Below, one piece after another: positions 59,580-64,000 of a DNA stretch of 64,000 nt (position 1 is its first letter; each line of letters opens with the position of its first letter). The stretch covers positions 1-64,000 of the forward strand of contig DASZOV010000001.1 in assembly GCA_035550595.1 (NCBI GenBank), in the 5' to 3' direction. The notes under the pieces are model-generated. The model was not told the DNA's origin. It worked only from the letters and a program-made list of their open reading frames with translations, and did not search any database. Source of the DNA: CALFMR01 sp035550595 (GTDB taxonomy: Bacteria; Acidobacteriota; Vicinamibacteria; Vicinamibacterales; SCN-69-37). The position numbers were made by a program, and so were the translations under genes.

Positions 59580-61571
59580 TCACTTCGCAATCTGCAGATT
59601 CTGGACGACGTGGCCGCCCTCCGCGATCGCGATGTGCAGTGACGCCGGCACGACCTGATCGAGCAGGTCCGCGCGCTTCCAATCGCGCGGATCGAGGTCG
59701 GTCAGTGCCGCGAGGTAGTAGTCGCCTGGCGGCAGGTCGCGGATGTCGAACGTGCCGTCGCTGCCCGGCCGCGCGAACGCCAGACGCCTGCCGTCAGATC
59801 GCCACATCGTACGGTCGGTGGTGAAGACGACGACATAGTAGTTCGGAGCCGGCGTGCCCGCGGGCGTCTGCAACCGGCCGCTCACCTCCGTGTGCCGGTC
59901 CGTGAACGTCAGCACGAGGCCATTCATATCGTTCTCGCCGCCCGTGATCGCGAGCGGCGCGTCGAGCAGGTCGCGGCCGTCGAGCATCGCGGACCGCAGC
60001 CACCAGCCTTGGGCGACAGCAGGAACCGTTGCGTTGGCGACATACGTCCCCGGCAGCACACCGCGGAACGTGAACGTGCCGTCTTCCTCGATCGTCGCCG
60101 ATGTCGCCGTTGCCGGCCCGCTCACGACGCCGCCCCCACCGCCGTTGCTGCGCGCCACCGACATCTGCTCCGGCGTCAGCGGCGTGAGCGATACGCGGCC
60201 GTCGAGCTTCGCTGGCGGCGTGGCCGACACGGCGTCGAAGGCGATGCGGCCCGTGATCCTCGGCGCCGGCTGCAGCGCGAGCGTCACGCCGCTGATGTCC
60301 TCGCCGTCGACGGCGAGGCTCGTGCGCGCCCAGAGCAGCCGCGCGGCAAACTCCTCGGGCGTGGGATCGTGTTGGACCATCGTGACGCCAGTGGCCGTAC
60401 GCACGATGCGCGCCGCTCCTGGGACGAAGTCCGCGGTCAGCAGGTACTGGCCGGGAACGACACCGGTGAAGGTGAAGCGTCCGTCGGCGCCCGGCGACTT
60501 CGTCAGCAGCGGCACGGCTCGGACGAACGACGGCACGACGATCCCGCTCTGGACGCCGAGACGGACTTGAATCGACGGCAGCGGGCCGGCCGCGCTCGTG
60601 ACGAGCCCCTCGATCGTCGCCGCCCGTACCGGCATGTACGTGATGTCCACACCGGCGCGCTCCTCGCCCGCCGCAACGGTGACGGGCGTCGCCTGCGCCA
60701 TGTCGGGCGTCCCAGGATAGAAGATGCCGGTGTAGGCGTAGTCACGACGTTCGGTCGTCGACGGCGATCGCGCCGTCGCTGGAGCCGAGGTCGCGCCGGC
60801 CAGCACTCCGGTCCGTCCCGCCGATCGCGCGGCGGCCTCGAAGGCTGCGTCCATCTCGGCCGATGAAAGAATTTCCATCGGCTCGGTGGCGATGCCATTG
60901 CCCGGTCGAGCGGCCGCGACGAGATACGCGCCCGGCGCGAGGCCGTACGCACGATACACGCCGCGATCGTCCGTGACGACATCGCTCGTCATGACGGGAC
61001 GCGCCAGCGCATCCGGCCGCGGCGCATCGACCGCGGAAACAGCCATCCGCGCGCCGGGCACCGGCTCGCCGTTCCGATCGCGGACGGTACCGGTAATCAC
61101 CGCGCCGTGCACTATCGTGATGACCACATCCGCGACCGTCTGCCCGGCCGCGAGCGAAATGGCCGTTCCCGGACGCCCCGGACGCGCGGCGCCATAGGCC
61201 GTGGAGATGAACGCCGGCTTCGACGCCGTCAACGTGAATCGGCCGACGGGCACTCCATCGAACACGAACGCGCCATCGTCATCGGTGATCGCGCTGCGAC
61301 TGCCGGCGCCGCCGGCCATTGTCACGATGGCCCGGCGGACCGGCGTTGGCTGCGGACCGGACGCGACGACATGACCGGCGATGCGGCCCGCGCCGGTGCG
61401 GGCTTGCGCAGACGCAGGCGTCCGCGCGGCAAGGAAGAGGGCCATGAGCACGAGCAAGACAGTACGGAGCCCCGGGCCTTCAGGCCTGGGAATGCATTTC
61501 TCGTCGCTGCGATTCCGGCTTCTCCCTGGGCCTGAAGGCCCAGGGCTCCACGAACGGAAAGTTCCCTTCAT
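59580..61571 (-). CDS. Exported protein with multiple carboxypeptidase-regulatory modules
   Basis: 663 aa. The ATG at 61571 overlaps the preceding stop (61568-61570). Residues 1-36 are encoded largely by an inverted pair of palindromic elements; the signal peptide proper then follows (RTVLLVLMALFLAARTPASAQ, about 36-57), so the earlier ATG may be dispensable and the ATG at 61445 could start a shorter form. The rest is a chain of CarboxypepD_reg-like beta modules: GRIAGHVVASGPQPTPVRRAI, VITGTVRDRNGEPVPGARMAV, RFTFTGVVPGQYLLTADF. Such proteins are usually secreted or surface-attached. No catalytic motif. Coupled to its upstream neighbour. Confidence 0.8.
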   Translation of the reverse strand: MKGTFRSWSPGPSGPGRSRNRSDEKCIPRPEGPGLRTVLLVLMALFLAARTPASAQARTGAGRIAGHVVASGPQPTPVRRAIVTMAGGAGSRSAITDDDGAFVFDGVPVGRFTLTASKPAFISTAYGAARPGRPGTAISLAAGQTVADVVITIVHGAVITGTVRDRNGEPVPGARMAVSAVDAPRPDALARPVMTSDVVTDDRGVYRAYGLAPGAYLVAAARPGNGIATEPMEILSSAEMDAAFEAAARSAGRTGVLAGATSAPATARSPSTTERRDYAYTGIFYPGTPDMAQATPVTVAAGEERAGVDITYMPVRAATIEGLVTSAAGPLPSIQVRLGVQSGIVVPSFVRAVPLLTKSPGADGRFTFTGVVPGQYLLTADFVPGAARIVRTATGVTMVQHDPTPEEFAARLLWARTSLAVDGEDISGVTLALQPAPRITGRIAFDAVSATPPAKLDGRVSLTPLTPEQMSVARSNGGGGGVVSGPATATSATIEEDGTFTFRGVLPGTYVANATVPAVAQGWWLRSAMLDGRDLLDAPLAITGGENDMNGLVLTFTDRHTEVSGRLQTPAGTPAPNYYVVVFTTDRTMWRSDGRRLAFARPGSDGTFDIRDLPPGDYYLAALTDLDPRDWKRADLLDQVVPASLHIAIAEGGHVVQNLQIAK
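61466..61549. repeat. BIME-like pair of palindromic elements inside a coding sequence
   Basis: Element 1 (61523-61549) and element 2 (61466-61492) are inverted copies of each other, each itself a palindrome of the family-3 type (GGAGCCC-TGGGCCTTCAGGCC), about 31 bp apart. Both lie in the 5' end of the 59580-61571 gene and are read through in frame as Pro/Gly-rich residues (SPGPSGPG and PRPEGPG). Family-3 single copies are at 59506 and 63577. Confidence 0.85.
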
Positions 61572-63553
61572 GGCCGCACCTCCGTTACCTGCAGCGCTTG
61601 ACTGCGCGTCTCGTTCCAGTCGACCGACACGCGCGTCGCCGATGATGCGGCGGCCTGAAGGAACCGCGGATCCTGCCAGGCGTCGATCCGATCGCCGTCG
61701 ACGGCGATCAGGTAGTAGTCGCCGGCCGGGACGCTGAGTTGATACGTGCCGCTGTTGGTCACGGCCGCGGCTTGAATGCGGCGCGGCTGGAAACCGTAAT
61801 TCGTCCACTGCGCGGGTTCGGCCGGAAACGCGATGACCGCGGCGCCGTGCGGATGCGACGCGACGTTCGCGACGCTCCCGTTGATCTTCGCCGGCGACAC
61901 GTTCGGATCGATCGTGATGACGACGCCGGTGATGTCCTGCCCCGTCGACGTGTCGATCGGCGTGTAGGTGTAGTCGTGGCCGTTCCACGTAATCGACGTC
62001 GTGTTGCTGCCGAGCGTATGGATGAGATAGCGGCCCCGCATGAGGCCGTCGACGGCAAAGGCGAGCGTCGTCGGGTCTGGCCGCTTCGTGTGAATGCCAA
62101 GCGATGTCGATCCGTCGGCGGGCTCGACCATGACGAACGGCGGCGGTGCCTGCGGCAAACCTCCGGCCGCCGGTGTCGTCGGAGCGCGCTTCGTGTCCTC
62201 GATGACGACGCGCCCGGTCATCGACACCGCGCGCCGCAGCGTGACGACGACATCAGTCAGATCGGCGCCGCCCACTTCGATCGGCTGCCACGCCCACATC
62301 GTCGCGTCACCGGCGCCGCTGGTGTAGGTGTAAGACGTTCCCAGCGGCGCGGCCGCGATGTCGCCGCCACCGCCACTGCTGCGCACGAAACCCGGCGTCG
62401 GCAGCGACGGATCGTTGGAGAATCCCTGCGAGTTGTAGCGGAGCTCGGCAAACGATCGCCGGGCGTCAATCGTGTATCGGCCGGCCGGCACGTCGAGGAA
62501 TTCGAACGTGCCGTTCTTCTCCACGAGCGCCGTAGCCGCTTCGCTGCCCAGGCCGAGATCCTCGGCGCCTGGAGGAACGAGCCGGAGCAGCAATCCTGCG
62601 ATTGACGAGGCCGGTCCGTCGACGCGACCCGAAATGCGCCACGTCGGCACGGGGCGGAGCTGAAAGTCGATGCCGTCGCGTTCCTGGCCCGCAGCGAGAT
62701 CGATCGGCGCGGCTTCTGCCACGCCCGCGGCGTTCGGATAGAACGCGATCGGATACGCCTGCGGCTGACCGCCGGCCGGCGATGGGATGGCGTAGTTGCC
62801 GACAATGAGACGCGCATGCGCGCCGGCGTCGACCGCGCGGTAATCGGGTGCGACGGCGCCGCGGCTCGCCATCACCGGCAACATGCCCGCCACCACGCTG
62901 GCCGGTGTATCGGTGGGTACGGCGGTCGCGACCGACGGCACTTCGACGACGTATCGGCCGGCCGAGAGACCGGCGAGGCGGTACATGCCGCGGTCGTCGG
63001 TCTTCGCGGATGGTCCCACGGCCACGTGCGGCGCGCCGGCGACGGTCAACTGCGCGAGTGCGCGCACATAGGCGCCGACGATCGGCTCACCGCGTTCGTC
63101 GACGACCGTGCCGCCAATCACGCCGGGCCGCACGAGCTCGACGCGCAGGTCCTGCAGCCACTGTCCGTCGGCGAGCGTGACGGGCTGCGATTTCCCGTCG
63201 CGGGCGCCGTACGCGCCGTCGAAGTATCCGGGCTTGGCGGCGTGAAGGCTGACGTAGTCTCCCGCGACGAGTTGACTGAAGATGAAGCGCCCTTTCGCGT
63301 CGCTGAGCTGACGGAGCGCGCCGATCCCGCGACCGGTCAACGTCACCATGGCGTCGGTGAGAGGCGCGCCCGTCCGCGCGTCGACGACGACGCCGCTGAT
63401 GACGCCCGTGCCCGACGGCGGCTTCGTCGCGGCGCCCGGCGGCACGAATGGCGGAACGACCTGCTGCGCCGCGCCGGGTGCCTGCGCCAACGCTGCGATG
63501 CACGCGGCGACGACGATGACCGTGACACGTCCGTACCGAAGGCTCAGGGCCAT
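61568..63553 (-). CDS. Exported protein with carboxypeptidase-regulatory modules
   Basis: 661 aa. GAGGAGCGCCGCC precedes the ATG at 63553. Signal peptide RVTVIVVAACIAALAQAPGAAQ. Repeats of the CarboxypepD_reg type: VISGVVVDARTGAPLTDAMVTL, VIGGTVVDERGEPIVGAYVRAL, SKTDDRGMYRLAG-like motifs and ISGRVDGPASSIAGLLLRL. The last 350 residues contain related beta sandwiches. It is the first of a tandem pair with the next gene (4-bp overlap). Such chains usually form extracellular rods or attach to other proteins. No enzyme domain seen. Confidence 0.85.
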   Translation of the reverse strand: MALSLRYGRVTVIVVAACIAALAQAPGAAQQVVPPFVPPGAATKPPSGTGVISGVVVDARTGAPLTDAMVTLTGRGIGALRQLSDAKGRFIFSQLVAGDYVSLHAAKPGYFDGAYGARDGKSQPVTLADGQWLQDLRVELVRPGVIGGTVVDERGEPIVGAYVRALAQLTVAGAPHVAVGPSAKTDDRGMYRLAGLSAGRYVVEVPSVATAVPTDTPASVVAGMLPVMASRGAVAPDYRAVDAGAHARLIVGNYAIPSPAGGQPQAYPIAFYPNAAGVAEAAPIDLAAGQERDGIDFQLRPVPTWRISGRVDGPASSIAGLLLRLVPPGAEDLGLGSEAATALVEKNGTFEFLDVPAGRYTIDARRSFAELRYNSQGFSNDPSLPTPGFVRSSGGGGDIAAAPLGTSYTYTSGAGDATMWAWQPIEVGGADLTDVVVTLRRAVSMTGRVVIEDTKRAPTTPAAGGLPQAPPPFVMVEPADGSTSLGIHTKRPDPTTLAFAVDGLMRGRYLIHTLGSNTTSITWNGHDYTYTPIDTSTGQDITGVVITIDPNVSPAKINGSVANVASHPHGAAVIAFPAEPAQWTNYGFQPRRIQAAAVTNSGTYQLSVPAGDYYLIAVDGDRIDAWQDPRFLQAAASSATRVSVDWNETRSQALQVTEVRP

Positions 63554-63576
63554 GGCGGCGCTCCTCGTATTTAGTT

Positions 63577-63606
63577 GTGGAACCCTGGGCCGTTAGACCC
63601 AGGGGA
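63577..63606. repeat. Palindromic element, family 3
   Basis: GTGGAACCCTGGGCCGTTAG then ACCCAGGGG, i.e. a degenerate copy of the family-3 palindrome (CCTGGG-CC...CCCAGG), oriented as at 59506. It lies in the promoter region of the 61568-63553 gene. Confidence 0.75.
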
Positions 63607-63609
63607 CAC

Positions 63610-63910
63610 GTAAATCTGGCAATGCTTCTGTCTTTAACTGTGTCCTTCGCGATCTTCGCGTGAGGCCTTTTTCTACGGCAGTCGTGTCATCTTCTTTGCA
63701 GTGCGTGGGGGCCATCTTTTCTTTGATTGCTCGCGGGGCCCCCACCCCCGCTCGCCCGCTCAGCGCCGCTCCTATGTCGCGGGCTTCGCGGACCTTCCTT
63801 TGATGCGCTTCGGCGCCCTCACGACGTTCGGGGCCTCGCGGTGTCATCTTTCTTGGTTTGCTTTCTATCTCTTTCCCTTCGCGTCTTCGCGTCTTCGCGT
63901 GAGGGCTTTT
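63610..63910 (-). repeat. Dispersed intergenic repeat, family 1, copy C (inverted)
   Basis: Read on the minus strand the order is: GCGAAGACGCGAAG reiterations, AAGATGACACCGCGAGG, CCGAAGCGCATCAAAGG, GTCCGCGAAGCCCGCGAC, GGCGCTGAGCGGGCGAGCGG, a GGGGCCCC block, ATGGCC, GCACTGCAA, AAGATGACAC and GCGAAGATCGCGAAGGAC. This is the arrangement of copy B (3514-3730). The long frame over the repeat (63593-63847) shares REARD...ALSGRAG with copy B. Confidence 0.85.
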
Positions 63911-64000
63911 CTATAGACCCTCTGGAAACACATACACCTGCGGCGTCACGAGCGGCGTGCCGACTTCGAGCGTGATCTGGGCGTGCGCGCGGAGAACGAT
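63911..64000 (-). CDS. C-terminal fragment of an unidentified CDS, truncated by the window
   Basis: The minus-strand frame from 64000 to a TAG at 63911-63913 encodes 29 residues ending QITLEVGTPLVTPQVYVFPEGL. The sequence looks like a plausible beta-rich protein end, but is too short for identification; most of the gene lies beyond base 64000. It is transcribed in the same direction as the 61568-63553 gene. Confidence 0.5.
   Translation of the reverse strand: MVLRAHAQITLEVGTPLVTPQVYVFPEGL

Noticed and set aside
1..64000. Prophage, insertion sequence or rRNA operon
   Set aside because: No transposase, terminase, capsid or rRNA sequence was recognised in any frame; the repeats found are short and non-coding.

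Overview
The window looks like chromosomal DNA of a high-GC Acidobacteriota bacterium, most likely Vicinamibacteria (subgroup 6) or a close relative. This is inferred from gene content, not from a marker gene. The signs are an Oar-like TonB receptor with an N-terminal carboxypeptidase-regulatory domain, several secreted carboxypeptidase-regulatory repeat proteins, a winged-helix/TPR transcription factor, a PadR plus HAAS-type membrane protein pair, a CehA/McbA-type PHP hydrolase, a DUF2264 protein and a GMC oxidoreductase with its subunit-3 partner. There is no rRNA, no CRISPR array, no transposase and no intact integrase. One tRNA-Ser(GCT) is present.

Layout. 1-8 kb: the end of a DHA2-type MFS exporter, a DoxX-like membrane protein divergent from a MocR regulator, tRNA-Ser, two small exported proteins, a lipoprotein pseudogene and a large winged-helix/TPR regulator. 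8-18.6 kb: five co-directional genes for a cell-envelope locus, namely a 1408-aa protein with two VWA domains, a polytopic membrane protein, a lipoprotein, a transglutaminase-like protein without the usual Cys, and a small exported protein. It diverges from the winged-helix/TPR gene, and I could not assign it to a described system. 19-30 kb: the intact paralogue of the lipoprotein pseudogene, the TonB receptor with a strong terminator, the PHP hydrolase, a PI-PLC/GDPD-like phosphodiesterase, a TlpA-like thioredoxin, PadR with a small upstream ORF, DUF1772 and a methyltransferase. 30-38.7 kb: a UPF0175/PIN toxin-antitoxin pair, a GH31 glucosidase, glpK-glpD, an orphan CARF-like protein and a DinB protein. 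38.8-50 kb: a GIDE-domain protein, a radical SAM/SPASM protein with CX5CX2C, cytochrome c, a TIM-barrel isomerase-like protein, GMC oxidoreductase with subunit 3, and a TonB siderophore receptor with a PepSY membrane protein.

50-64 kb: a visibly lower-GC operon of four exported proteins (a 12-Cys secreted protein, a carboxypeptidase-regulatory-like protein, a beta-barrel and a DsbA-like oxidoreductase), then two decayed genes (DUF2164 and HepT) around an intact MntA-type nucleotidyltransferase, methionine aminopeptidase, an AhpD-like protein, DUF2264, a methyltransferase, an APC permease and two large carboxypeptidase-regulatory repeat proteins.

Three families of dispersed non-coding repeats run through the window. 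Copies of two families fill six gaps between convergently transcribed genes. A third, palindromic family lies between tandem genes, and a BIME-like inverted pair of it is read through in frame at the start of one coding sequence.
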